From Azotobacter beijerinckii (GTDB lineage Bacteria > Pseudomonadota > Gammaproteobacteria > Pseudomonadales > Pseudomonadaceae): DNA of 64,000 nucleotides. The translations under genes and the position numbers were made by a program. This document shows, in pieces, positions 44,643-52,376 of the stretch. Every line of letters starts with the position of its first letter. Position 1 is the stretch's first letter. The DNA is taken from contig NZ_FOFJ01000019.1 in NCBI RefSeq assembly GCF_900110885.1, forward strand, positions 19,174 to 83,173, in the 5' to 3' direction. Under the pieces are notes generated by a model. That model did no database searches, was not told where the DNA came from, and saw only the letters and a list, made by a program, of their open reading frames with translations.

Positions 44643-44848
44643 GCGACAGGCCGGTCTCCGGACTCACGAGCGAAGCGCCATGCGGCGGCTTCCGAAACCA
44701 CGCCTTCCCGTGCCCGTGGGGCACAGTGGCCTTACTGCGGTTTCGCGACTCGTCTACCGTTGCGGGGGCAGCGCCGGCCTTGCGCCGCGAATCGTCGCGG
44801 CACGCACCGGCTTCCCTGTTTCACCTTTCGTGAGAAAGGCACCTGAAG
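44643..44848 (-). promoter_or_regulatory. Cobalamin riboswitch
   Basis: On the minus strand, in order: GGTGCC, AACAGGGAAGCCGGTG, the B12-box-like GCTGCCCCCGCAACGGTA, GAAGGCGTGG, and GAGTCCGGAGACCGGCCTG, the hallmark conserved elements of the Cbl riboswitch. It ends about 110 nt before the btuB ATG and should repress btuB and probably the downstream operon when B12 is plentiful. Confidence 0.95.
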
Positions 44849-44940
44849 CGAGGCGCGCAGGGTAGTGGAAACGCCGGCCGGGCACAATGAAACGGATTGT
44901 CCAGCATCATGAGATCCGCTCATGCTGCGAAAGCCGGCGC

Positions 44941-45675
44941 TCAGTCCTCCAGCGCGGCCAGCAACTGCGGCAGGACGCTGCCGGCCGGGCCGTGCAGGCA
45001 GAGGTCGGCATGCCGGCTGAGCGGGGTCGGCTGCGGATTGATCTCGACCACGAAGGCGCCGCGGCGCTTGGCCGAAAACGGCAGCTCGGCGGCCGGATAG
45101 ACCAGGCTGGAGGTGCCGACGCTAAAAAACAGCTCGGCCTGCAGGCCGGCCTCGCTCGCCCGGGCCAGCACTTCGCCCGGCAGGTTCTCGCCGAACCAGA
45201 CCACCGCCGGACGCAGCAGTCCGCCGCAGGCGCAGTGCGGCAGGCTGTCGAGGTTTTCCGGCCAGTCGCCGCCGTCGGCCTCGCAGCGGAAACACTTCAG
45301 CCGGTGGAGGTTGCCGTGCAGCTCCAGCGGAGCCGGGCTGCCGGCGCGCTGGTGCAGGCCGTCGACGTTCTGGGTGATCAGCGTGACCCCGGGCAACCGC
45401 CGCTCCAACTCGGCGATGGCCCGGTGCGCCGGGTTCGGTTCGGCGGCCAGGCACTTCTCGCGGCGCCAAGCATACCATTCCCAGACGGTACGCGGATCGG
45501 CGCGAAAACCCTCGGGGCTGGCCAGCTCTTCCGGGCGATAGCGTGCCCAAAGTCCGGTCTGGGCGTCGCGGAAGGTCGGGATGCCGCTCTCGGCGGACAC
45601 CCCGGCGCCGGTGAAGAACACCACGCGGGCGGCGTTGCGCAGGCGGCGGGCGAGATCGGCAATAGCATCGTGCAT
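44941..45675 (-). CDS. NAD-dependent protein deacylase (class III sirtuin)
   Basis: 244-residue Sir2-family deacylase. NAD site FTGAGVSAESGIPTFR (20-35), TQNVDGLHQRAG, catalytic His in LELHGNLHRLKC, and zinc cysteines CFRC...CACGG. WYAWRR carries the Y-x-x-R pair that in SIRT5/CobB-type enzymes recognises succinyl/malonyl-lysine, so desuccinylation as well as deacetylation is expected. It lies directly upstream of the B12 riboswitch on the same strand, which is probably coincidental. Confidence 0.92.
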   Translation of the reverse strand: MHDAIADLARRLRNAARVVFFTGAGVSAESGIPTFRDAQTGLWARYRPEELASPEGFRADPRTVWEWYAWRREKCLAAEPNPAHRAIAELERRLPGVTLITQNVDGLHQRAGSPAPLELHGNLHRLKCFRCEADGGDWPENLDSLPHCACGGLLRPAVVWFGENLPGEVLARASEAGLQAELFFSVGTSSLVYPAAELPFSAKRRGAFVVEINPQPTPLSRHADLCLHGPAGSVLPQLLAALED

Positions 45676-45778
45676 GCTTGGGCTCCTGTTGCAGGGATGA
45701 CTGGCGAGCGGGCCTCGACAGCCATCGAGCCCATCGCATAGGGTGCCTTCTTACACCATAACCAGGATCGATACAGGC

Positions 45779-46486
45779 ATGAAAACCGTCATCGCCATTC
45801 GCCACGTCGCCTTCGAGGATCTCGGCGTCTTCGCGCCCGTGCTGGAAGAACTGGGCTACCAGATCCGCTATGCCGATCCCGGCATCCTGGACGCCGGCGA
45901 GCTGGCCGCGCTGGACGTGGAGGCGGCCGACCTTCTGGTGGTCCTCGGCGCGCCCATCGGCGCCTACGACGAGGCCACCTATCCCTTCCTGCTGGCGGAG
46001 CTGGAGCTGCTCGCCCGGCGGCTGCGCAGCGGCAAGCCGCTGCTCGGCATCTGCCTGGGCGCCCAGCTGATCGCCCGCGCTCTCGGTGCCAAGGTCGCGC
46101 CGATGGGCGTCAAGGAAATCGGCTTCGGCAGCCTGCAACTGACCGCGGAGGGCGCGGCCGGCTGTCTAGGCCGGCTGGGCGACCACGGCAGCGTGCTGCA
46201 CTGGCATGGCGACATGTTCGAGCTGCCGCCGGGCGCCACCCTCCTCGCCCGCACCGAGATCTGCCCGAACCAGGCATTCATGCTCGGCAAGTCCGTGCTG
46301 GGCCTGCAGTTTCATCTCGAAGCCGACCCCGCCCGGATCGAGCAGTGGCTGATCGGCCATGCGGCGGAACTCTCCGCCAGCGGGATCGATCCGGTAGCGA
46401 TCCGCCAGCAGGCGAAAGAGGTGGGAGCAGAGCTGCGCCAGCGCGGACAGCAGGTCCTGCGCGACTGGCTCGCCGGGCTGGCCTGA
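45779..46486 (+). CDS. Glutamine amidotransferase (GMP synthase-like GATase)
   Basis: 235-residue stand-alone class I glutamine amidotransferase. The nucleophile elbow GKPLLGICLGAQLIARALGA (Cys near residue 87) and FHLEADPARIEQWL (His-x-Glu of the triad, near 180) are intact; the HWHGDMFELPPGA segment is typical. Such orphan GATases (GuaA-like, YfeJ/YneJ type) have unassigned substrates. Divergent from the sirtuin. Confidence 0.88.
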   Translation: MKTVIAIRHVAFEDLGVFAPVLEELGYQIRYADPGILDAGELAALDVEAADLLVVLGAPIGAYDEATYPFLLAELELLARRLRSGKPLLGICLGAQLIARALGAKVAPMGVKEIGFGSLQLTAEGAAGCLGRLGDHGSVLHWHGDMFELPPGATLLARTEICPNQAFMLGKSVLGLQFHLEADPARIEQWLIGHAAELSASGIDPVAIRQQAKEVGAELRQRGQQVLRDWLAGLA

Positions 46487-46502
46487 CGACGGGCTCGAGC
46501 GG

Positions 46503-47018
46503 TCAGGGCCGGTGCGCCAGCGGGACCGCGCGCAGTACCCGCCGGGCACCCAGATAGCGGCCCTGCCAGTAGCCGTCGGCCAGCCGATCCAGGCGCACCG
46601 TGCCGCCGGTGGAGGGCGCATGCACGAAGCGCCCCTCGCCTACGTAAATGCCGGCATGGCTGACCCGGCCGCTGCCGTCGGTGGCGAAGAACACCAAGTC
46701 GCCGCTGTGCAGGGCCTCGGGCGGCACGCTGACAGCTCCCATGGCAATCATCTCGCGGGTCGAACGCGGCAGGTGGATGCCCGCCGCCTCGCGGTAGACA
46801 TAGCCGATCAGCCCGCTGCAGTCGAAGCCGGAATCCGGGGTGTTGCCGCCCCAGCGATAGGGTGTGCCGACCAACCCAAGGGCGCGGACCAGCACGTCCT
46901 CCGCCGCCGGCGAGGACATGCCGGTATCGCGCGGGACGGGGGGCGTGGGGGAGCGGGCGGAGCAGGCCGCGAGCAGTACGACGAGAAGGACCAGGGCGAG
47001 ACGGGCCTGAGCGGGCAT
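46503..47018 (-). CDS. NlpC/P60 family lipoprotein (paralogue 1)
   Basis: 171 residues. Lipobox LLAAC places the acylated Cys at residue 19. The NlpC/P60 peptidase domain carries YRWGGNTPDSGFDCSG (catalytic Cys), GRVSHAGIYVGEGRFVHA (catalytic His and third His). It is expected to cleave D-Glu-mDAP-type bonds in murein stem peptides at the outer membrane. It is adjacent to a second NlpC/P60 gene. Confidence 0.9.
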   Translation of the reverse strand: MPAQARLALVLLVVLLAACSARSPTPPVPRDTGMSSPAAEDVLVRALGLVGTPYRWGGNTPDSGFDCSGLIGYVYREAAGIHLPRSTREMIAMGAVSVPPEALHSGDLVFFATDGSGRVSHAGIYVGEGRFVHAPSTGGTVRLDRLADGYWQGRYLGARRVLRAVPLAHRP

Positions 47019-47093
47019 GGGCGACAGTCCGGTTGTCGAATCGCTCTACTCTGCCGCCCCGACGGCAACCGCGCAAGCCGGCCATCCCCGACA

Positions 47094-47128
47094 ATAAAAA
47101 GCCCGATCGCGTTGCCGGGATCGGGCCT
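47094..47128 (-). terminator. Terminator of NlpC/P60 paralogue 2
   Basis: The minus-strand hairpin GCCCGATC (47126 inward) and GATCGGGC (to 47101), loop of ten, is followed by TTTTTATTG. It lies just downstream of the paralogue 2 stop. Confidence 0.75.
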
Positions 47129-47145
47129 TGTCGGAGCCGATGGAC

Positions 47146-47715
47146 TCACTCGTCGTGGGACGCCATCACCAGGGCACGCTTGGCCTGCAGGTAACTGGAA
47201 CTCCAGTAGTCGTCGTTCAGGTTGTCCACTCGCACACCACCGCTGCGGCGGCTGGCCGAGTGGAGGAACTGGCCGTCGCCGATGTAGACGCCGACGTGGC
47301 TGACCCGGCCGCGGCCGCGGTTGTTGAAGAAGATCAGATCGCCGGCCGCCAGCTCGTTGCGAGCCACGCGGGGGGCGTCGAGGGAAATCATCTCGCGGGT
47401 CGAACGCGGCAGCTTGATGCCCACCTCTTCGCGGAACAGGTAGCCGATGAAGCCGCTGCAGTCGAAACCGGTGGCCTCGGAGTTGCCACCGTAGCGGTAG
47501 GGCGTGCCGAGCAGACCGAAACCGCGCATCAGGATGCTGCCGGCCATCGCCGGGAGACGGTAGCCGCCGTTCAGCGCTGCCAGATCCTCGCGGCTGGGCT
47601 CCTGGGCCAGGGATACCCGCTGCGGGACAGACAGATTCTGCGGTACCTGCCCTGCACAGCCGGTCAGAAAGACGGCAATGGCCAGCGGTACGAAGGTTGC
47701 GAGACGATTCAGCAT
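47146..47715 (-). CDS. NlpC/P60 family lipoprotein (paralogue 2)
   Basis: 189 residues. Lipobox FLTGC gives acylated Cys20. The peptidase domain has YRYGGNSEATGFDCSGFIGYLF (Cys) and GRVSHVGVYIGDGQFLHS (His). Domain layout and the segment LPRSTREMI are shared with paralogue 1, indicating duplication. Start ATG at 47715 gives a clean lipoprotein signal; the frame extends far upstream without homology. Confidence 0.9.
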   Translation of the reverse strand: MLNRLATFVPLAIAVFLTGCAGQVPQNLSVPQRVSLAQEPSREDLAALNGGYRLPAMAGSILMRGFGLLGTPYRYGGNSEATGFDCSGFIGYLFREEVGIKLPRSTREMISLDAPRVARNELAAGDLIFFNNRGRGRVSHVGVYIGDGQFLHSASRRSGGVRVDNLNDDYWSSSYLQAKRALVMASHDE

Positions 47716-48085
47716 GGGCAAACGCTTGTCTAAAAGTCTAATGGCGGGGCAAATATGCCTGTGACGAGAGTGATTTACAAACTCTTCCTGTGCGGATTGT
47801 GACAAAAGAGACGTTCCCGGCTGCTCGTCGCGCGGAAAATGTCGCATTCCAGACATTGCCCGGAAATACCCACAAAATCGCCGCAACCCAGCACTTCCGC
47901 GGGCTACAGCCTGGCACCAGGACTCATCCCAGCCTTCGTACGGGGCCGGCGGTCGCTGTCGATACGGATTCCCCCTGCGACAACCCGTCGCAAACGAATT
48001 GTCTTCCTCGGCCGCCCCTTCGATACGCCGGAGCGGCCTTGATCCAGACGCTCCCGTCGGCTCCCGGACAAGGCCGAGAGAGGGA
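47716..48085. other. Intergenic region between NlpC/P60 paralogue 2 and the second sirtuin
   Basis: About 370 bp without a supported gene. Moderately AT-richer near 47740-47830. Open frames here are short and compositionally implausible. Probably the promoter and leader of the NlpC/P60 gene; no clear operator was found. Confidence 0.45.
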
Positions 48086-48853
48086 TCAGGGTCGGGAAAG
48101 GTGAGCCAGTAATGATGGAAATACATGCGATGCCCTCCTTGGCAGATGGATATCCACGATGTCGCTGAGATCGGTCCGTTGCGGATTGATTTCCGCGGTG
48201 AAGCCACCGGCCTGCCAGGTGCACAGGACCGGCTCGACGATATAGGGGAAGCTCGCCGTGGTGCCCACCGCCAGCACCGCGTCGAAGCCCCGGGCGAGCT
48301 GTTCAGAGAGGATCTGGCAGGCCTGCACGGGGAGCATTTCCTCGAACAGCACCACCGGCGGACGGAGCACCCCGCCGCACCGCACACAGCGCGGCGGCAG
48401 CGGCCGCTCCAGGTGTTCGGCCAGGGCGTCGCCGCGCGTCCCGCAGACCTGGCAATACAGCGGCGACAGCTCGCCGTGGATCTCGATCAGCCGCTCCGGC
48501 GGCGAACCGGCCGCACGGTGATAGCCGTCGATGTTCTGGGTCAGCACCCAGCAGCCGGGCTTGAGCCGCTGCAACTCGGCGATGGCCTCATGGCCGGCGT
48601 TGGGTCGGGCCGCCAGGCAGGCCCGACCCAGCTCGGCGAGGTACTTCCAGCAAAGTGCCGGGTCGCGGCGCAGCATGCTGGCAGACAGCGCCGCCTCGAT
48701 CGGCAGGCCTTCCGCCGTGCGGCCGTTGTAGAGGCCGCCGAGGCCGCGATAGGTGGGCAAGCCGGAGTCGGCGGAAAGCCCGGCCCCGCTGATGATCAGG
48801 ATGCGCTCGGCCCGCCGCAGTGCCTCGGCGATCCGCTCGACGGCGTCTTCCAT
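48086..48853 (-). CDS. Sir2 family NAD-dependent deacetylase, second type
   Basis: 255 residues. ISGAGLSADSGLPTYR (about 22-37), TQNIDGYHRAAG, IEIHGELSPLYCQVC (catalytic His) and CVRCGG zinc cysteines show an intact sirtuin. It differs from the neighbour at 44941: the insert GLGGLYNGRTAEGLPIE replaces the canonical GLW...PE segment, and no Y-x-x-R pair is evident. A different acyl preference is therefore likely. Confidence 0.9.
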   Translation of the reverse strand: MEDAVERIAEALRRAERILIISGAGLSADSGLPTYRGLGGLYNGRTAEGLPIEAALSASMLRRDPALCWKYLAELGRACLAARPNAGHEAIAELQRLKPGCWVLTQNIDGYHRAAGSPPERLIEIHGELSPLYCQVCGTRGDALAEHLERPLPPRCVRCGGVLRPPVVLFEEMLPVQACQILSEQLARGFDAVLAVGTTASFPYIVEPVLCTWQAGGFTAEINPQRTDLSDIVDIHLPRRASHVFPSLLAHLSRP

Positions 48854-48978
48854 GAATCCTCCCTCGGACGGAACACGCTCCCTGTCCGCCTTTGTAAATC
48901 ACACGATTTGTTAGTGAAGACCATGCTGCACCGAATGGAAAAGGCCGCCGGTCGCCTTTCTCGCCGGGCGGCGCATCG

Positions 48979-49650
48979 TCAATGGTTCACCGTGTGGGCG
49001 AGCATCACCGACAGTTGGCACAGCGGCCGGCCGCTGTCGGCCTGCCAGCGGTTGAAGGCGTCCTGCACCGCGGCCAGATCCTTCTGGCTGCTCGGCGCCT
49101 TGTCGACGATGCCCTGGGCCCTGAGCGCGGCCACCACGTCGTCGGTGGGGATGAAGGTGTCCTTGCCGACCATGCGCAGCAGGCGCGGCGCCGACAGCCC
49201 GCCGAGCTGGTTGCCGTACTTGGCCAGGTATCTCCACAGACCGACGATATCGCCGACCGGCCAGTCGGCGATCAGCGTCCCGAAACGGCCCTTCTCCTGC
49301 GCCACGTCCAGCACGAAGCGGGCGTTGCGCGGCACGCTCCCGAGCTTGGCCAGATGGCGGATCAGCCGCTGGTCGTGCATCAGCCGCTCCAGATGCTCGT
49401 CGCCCATCAGCACGACCTTGTGCGGATCGAAGCCGAAGAACGCCTCCTCGAAGGCCGGCCATTTGGCGTCCACCAGGCTGTGCTTGAGACCGGCCCGGAA
49501 GATCCGCAGGCTGATCAACGACAGGTAGCGGTCATCGGTTATCGCGCGCAGCTCGTCGGCGCTCTTCGATTGCGGCAGCTGCGCCTCCAGCGCCGCCGCC
49601 GAGCCGAAGCGGTTGAGACAGTATTCGTGCAGCCAGTGATAGTCGCGCAT
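48979..49650 (-). CDS. DNA-3-methyladenine glycosylase I-like protein
   Basis: 223 residues, helical. SLISLRIFRAGLKHSLVDAKWPAFEEAFFGFDP followed by LIRHLAKLGSVPRNARFVLDVAQEKGRFG resembles the Adenine_glyco (Tag) family core (SQAGLSW..IL.KR..FR..F.GFDP). The Tag N-terminal zinc cysteine/histidines are not obvious, so this is a divergent member annotated in pseudomonads as a Tag-like glycosylase. Start ATG at 49650 (MRDYHWLHEYC). Confidence 0.72.
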   Translation of the reverse strand: MRDYHWLHEYCLNRFGSAAALEAQLPQSKSADELRAITDDRYLSLISLRIFRAGLKHSLVDAKWPAFEEAFFGFDPHKVVLMGDEHLERLMHDQRLIRHLAKLGSVPRNARFVLDVAQEKGRFGTLIADWPVGDIVGLWRYLAKYGNQLGGLSAPRLLRMVGKDTFIPTDDVVAALRAQGIVDKAPSSQKDLAAVQDAFNRWQADSGRPLCQLSVMLAHTVNH

Positions 49651-49741
49651 CCTGTAGGTCCGGTCCGGAAAAAGCAGCCGCAGAGGTTGCCCGCAGGGGA
49701 CGCCGCCCCGCAAGTGCGTATTGATGCAAGGCGGCAGCGCT

Positions 49742-50806
49742 TCAGCCGCGCAGGCGCCGGGCCGCTTCCAGCAGCAACCGTTCGGTGCCGCTCCAGCCGA
49801 GGCAGCCGTCGGTGACCGAAACGCCGTAGCGCAGCGCGCCGGACAACGGCTGGCAGCCGTCGAACAGATGGCTCTCCAGCATCACCCCGCGCAGGCTCGC
49901 ATCGCCGGCCAGACGCTGCTCGAGCACGCTGTCCAGCACGGCCGGCTGGCGCAGCGGGTCCTTGCCGCTGTTGGCGTGGCTGCAGTCGACCATGATCCGC
50001 GCGGCGATGCCCTGGCGCTCCAGCGCCTGGCGGGCACCGGCGACGCTGGCTGCATCGTGGTTCGGCCCGCCATGGCCGCCGCGCAGCACCAGATGGGTGT
50101 CCGGGTTGCCGCGGGTCTCCAGCAGGGCCGGATGGCCCAGCTCGTCGATGCCGAAATGCCGATGGGCATGGGCGGCCGAGCGCATGGCGTCGCAGGCGAT
50201 GCCCAGGCTGCCGTCGGTGCCGTTCTTGAAGCCCACCGGCAGGTCCAGGCCACTGACCAGCTCGCGGTGGATCTGCGACTCGCTGGTGCGCGCGCCAATG
50301 GCCGCCCAGCCCAGCAGGTCGTCGAAATAGCTGGCCGCCAGCGGCTGCAACAGCTCGGTGGCCAGCGGCAGGCCCAGCTCCAGAATGTCCAGCATCAGCC
50401 GGCGCGACAGGCGCAGGCCTTCGGCCATGTCGCCGCGGCCATCCAGGTGCGGATCGTAGACCAGCCCTTTCCAGCCGACGGTGGTGCGCGGCTTCTCGAC
50501 GTAGGCGCGCATCACCAGCAGCAGCCGGTCGCTGACCTGCGGCGCCAGAGCGGCCAGGCGCGCGGCGTATTCCAGGGCAGATGCGGAGTCGTGCAGCGAA
50601 CAGGGGCCGACCACCACCAAAAGGCGCGGGTCCCGACCGTCGAGCACGGCGCGGATGGCGGCGCGGTCGGCCTGGACGCGCTCGGCGAGCGCAGGACTCA
50701 GCGGCAGACGCTGGCGCAGCACGGCGGGACTGGGCAACGGCTGGGCGCTGCGGCGGGCGGAAACGGACTCGGCGGTGGCGAGCTGGGCGGAAACGGATGC
50801 ATTCAT
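49742..50806 (-). CDS. 3-deoxy-7-phosphoheptulonate (DAHP) synthase, class I
   Basis: 354-residue class I DAHP synthase (AroF/AroG/AroH family) condensing PEP and erythrose 4-phosphate, the first shikimate-pathway step. VVVGPCSLHDSASALEYA near residue 65, RAYVEKPRTTVGWKGL, GARTSESQIHRELVSGLDLPVGFKNGTDG and MVDCSHANSGK are diagnostic metal/PEP-binding segments. Which aromatic amino acid feeds back cannot be read. The 450 bp upstream encode two aromatic-rich peptides and a terminator, so expression appears attenuation-controlled. Confidence 0.95.
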   Translation of the reverse strand: MNASVSAQLATAESVSARRSAQPLPSPAVLRQRLPLSPALAERVQADRAAIRAVLDGRDPRLLVVVGPCSLHDSASALEYAARLAALAPQVSDRLLLVMRAYVEKPRTTVGWKGLVYDPHLDGRGDMAEGLRLSRRLMLDILELGLPLATELLQPLAASYFDDLLGWAAIGARTSESQIHRELVSGLDLPVGFKNGTDGSLGIACDAMRSAAHAHRHFGIDELGHPALLETRGNPDTHLVLRGGHGGPNHDAASVAGARQALERQGIAARIMVDCSHANSGKDPLRQPAVLDSVLEQRLAGDASLRGVMLESHLFDGCQPLSGALRYGVSVTDGCLGWSGTERLLLEAARRLRG

Positions 50807-50828
50807 GATCTGGCGGTCCTTGGCCGGC

Positions 50829-50842
50829 GCGGGAGATCCCGC
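50829..50842. promoter_or_regulatory. Perfect palindrome between leader peptide 2 and the DAHP synthase ribosome site
   Basis: GCGGGAGATCCCGC, a perfect 14-bp palindrome able to form a compact RNA hairpin about 12 nt upstream of AAGGA for the DAHP synthase. It may modulate translation initiation; this is inference. Confidence 0.4.
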
Positions 50843-50849
50843 GGCGGCA

Positions 50850-50948
50850 CTAGTCGATTGTTCGTTCGAGGGGTGTCGGGGCGGCGACGAAGCGGCTAAA
50901 TCGCCAGTCATGGCGGTAATAACGGTAAGTGCTGCGATAGCTGATCAT
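50850..50948 (-). CDS. Aromatic-rich short peptide (putative leader 2) of the DAHP synthase
   Basis: 32 codons with an excellent ribosome site (GAGGAG seven bases before ATG). The N-terminal 20 residues read MISYRSTYRYYRHDWRFSRF: four Tyr, one Trp and two Phe. It lies between the intrinsic terminator and the DAHP synthase. Aromatic density argues for a regulatory or sensing peptide whose translation reports aminoacyl-tRNA supply. Too short for standard gene finding; no family recognised. Confidence 0.6.
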   Translation of the reverse strand: MISYRSTYRYYRHDWRFSRFVAAPTPLERTID

Positions 50949-50983
50949 CGGCGACTCCTCGTGGTGCGGGCCTTTGGCGGCCG

Positions 50984-51023
50984 GAAAAACAAAACCCCCG
51001 GTCGGGTTGCCGACCGGGGGTTT
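50984..51023 (-). terminator. Putative attenuator terminator upstream of the DAHP synthase
   Basis: On the minus strand a perfect 14-bp stem (51023-51010 with 51005-50992) has a four-base loop and is followed by TGTTTTT. It sits 49 nt after the stop codon of the aromatic-rich leader peptide 1 and before the structural gene, the layout of a transcription attenuator. Confidence 0.82.
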
Positions 51024-51071
51024 GCGAAAACTTCTGGTGGCGACCCTGTTTACTGGGGCGCCTGTGGGGTA

Positions 51072-51200
51072 TCAGGCGCGCCTGTGGCTAAACCAATACC
51101 CGAAGTAATAACCGGCAGCCGCGACCTGCCGCGCACGGCCCGACGCAGTGCGCGCGGCACCGGCGTGGACGAGGGACGGAGGGTCGAGGCTGAGCGGCAT
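51072..51200 (-). CDS. Aromatic leader peptide 1 (attenuation leader)
   Basis: 42-residue peptide with GGAG six bases before ATG. The first 30 residues are ordinary (MPLSLDPPSLVHAG...), then AGYYFGYWFSH: Tyr-Tyr-Phe-Gly-Tyr-Trp-Phe, six aromatic residues in seven codons, followed six codons later by the stop. Clustered aromatic codons before an intrinsic terminator and an aromatic-biosynthesis gene are the hallmark of ribosome-mediated attenuation (as for trpL and pheL). Confidence 0.78.
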   Translation of the reverse strand: MPLSLDPPSLVHAGAARTASGRARQVAAAGYYFGYWFSHRRA

Positions 51201-51223
51201 GCTGTTCTCCATGAGATATCCGA

Positions 51224-51253
51224 ACCTTACCCCAGCGCCCCGGCGGCTTTCAA
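51224..51253 (-). promoter_or_regulatory. Candidate promoter of the DAHP synthase leader
   Basis: On the minus strand TTGAAA (51253-51248), an 18-bp spacer and TAAGGT (51229-51224). It would start transcription about 16 nt before leader peptide 1. It lies just after the ttcA stop. Confidence 0.55.
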
Positions 51254-51273
51254 CCCGGCCGTTTCGACGAGGC

Positions 51274-52098
51274 TCATAGACTCATCACGTCGACGAAGCG
51301 CGGCGTGGCCTCGTCGTCGATGCGCAGACCGGCGAAGTCGAACAGCTTGCGGTCGGCCAGTTGCGAGGGGTGCACGTTCTGCAGGGCGCGAAACATGATC
51401 TCGGTGCGCCCCGGCGACTGGCGCTCCCACTCGCGCAGCATCTCCTTGACCACCTGGCGCTGCAGGTTCTCCTGGGAGCCGCAGAGGTTGCAGGGGATGA
51501 TCGGGAATTCCTTGAGCCTGGCGTAGGCCTCGATGTCCGTCTCGCTGCAGTAGGCCAGCGGGCGGATCACCACGTTGCGGCCGTCGTCGGAAAGCAGCTT
51601 GGGCGGCATGGCCTTGAGGGTGCCGCCGTAGAACATATTGAGGAAGAAGGTCTCGAGGATGTCGTCGCGATGATGACCGAGGGCCATCTTGGTCGCGCCG
51701 ATCTGGTCGGCGAAGGTATAGAGGGTGCCGCGGCGCAGGCGCGAGCACAGCGAGCAGGTGGTCTTGCCTTCGGGGATCTTCTCCTTGACCACCGAGTAGG
51801 TGTCCTTCTCGATGATGTGGTACTCGACGCCGATCGACTTCAGATAGGCCGGCAGCACGTCCTCGGGAAAGCCCGGCTGCTTCTGGTCCATGTTCACCGC
51901 GACGATCTCGAATTTGATCGGCGCCACCTTCTGCAGGTAGAGCAGCACGTCGAGCATGGTGTAGCTGTCCTTGCCGCCGGACAGGCAGACCATCACCTTG
52001 TCGCCCTCCTCGATCATGTTGAAGTCGGTGACCGCTTCGCCGGCCAGGCGGCGCAGGCGCTTCTGCAGCTTGTTCTGATTGACCGAAAGGGTGCCCAT
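51274..52098 (-). CDS. ttcA: tRNA 2-thiocytidine(32) synthetase TtcA
   Basis: 274-residue PP-loop ATPase with an Fe-S cluster that thiolates C32 in certain tRNAs. PP-loop [11 protein letters not shown] is at about residues 40-50, and the cysteine pairs [10 protein letters not shown] and [13 protein letters not shown] are present. All core signatures are intact and length is normal. Confidence 0.96.
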   Translation of the reverse strand: MGTLSVNQNKLQKRLRRLAGEAVTDFNMIEEGDKVMVCLSGGKDSYTMLDVLLYLQKVAPIKFEIVAVNMDQKQPGFPEDVLPAYLKSIGVEYHIIEKDTYSVVKEKIPEGKTTCSLCSRLRRGTLYTFADQIGATKMALGHHRDDILETFFLNMFYGGTLKAMPPKLLSDDGRNVVIRPLAYCSETDIEAYARLKEFPIIPCNLCGSQENLQRQVVKEMLREWERQSPGRTEIMFRALQNVHPSQLADRKLFDFAGLRIDDEATPRFVDVMSL

Positions 52099-52376
52099 GG
52101 TGCTGTGAATCCGCGAAGGTACGAAAGGCCGGGCATTTTACGCGCAAAGGGCGCCCAGCCCCAGCCCGCTTCCCCGGCCTGCCGTCGCCGGACGGTAATA
52201 CTGTAGCGTTATCACCTTCCCACGAAAGAGAGCAAATCACTCTAAAGCCACGGTCTGCGCGGCCTCCAGACGACCTCTATACTTCGACTGCAAGGTCGCG
52301 GGGCTGGATTGGCGCCCGTCGCATGCGCGAGGGACTGTCTGGGGCGGTCCTCACAATAAAAAAGAGGAGAGCTGGC

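Noticed and set aside
51201..51212. Upstream ATG (51212) as the start of leader peptide 1
   Set aside because: In frame but lacks a ribosome site, whereas the ATG at 51200 has GGAG at six bases.
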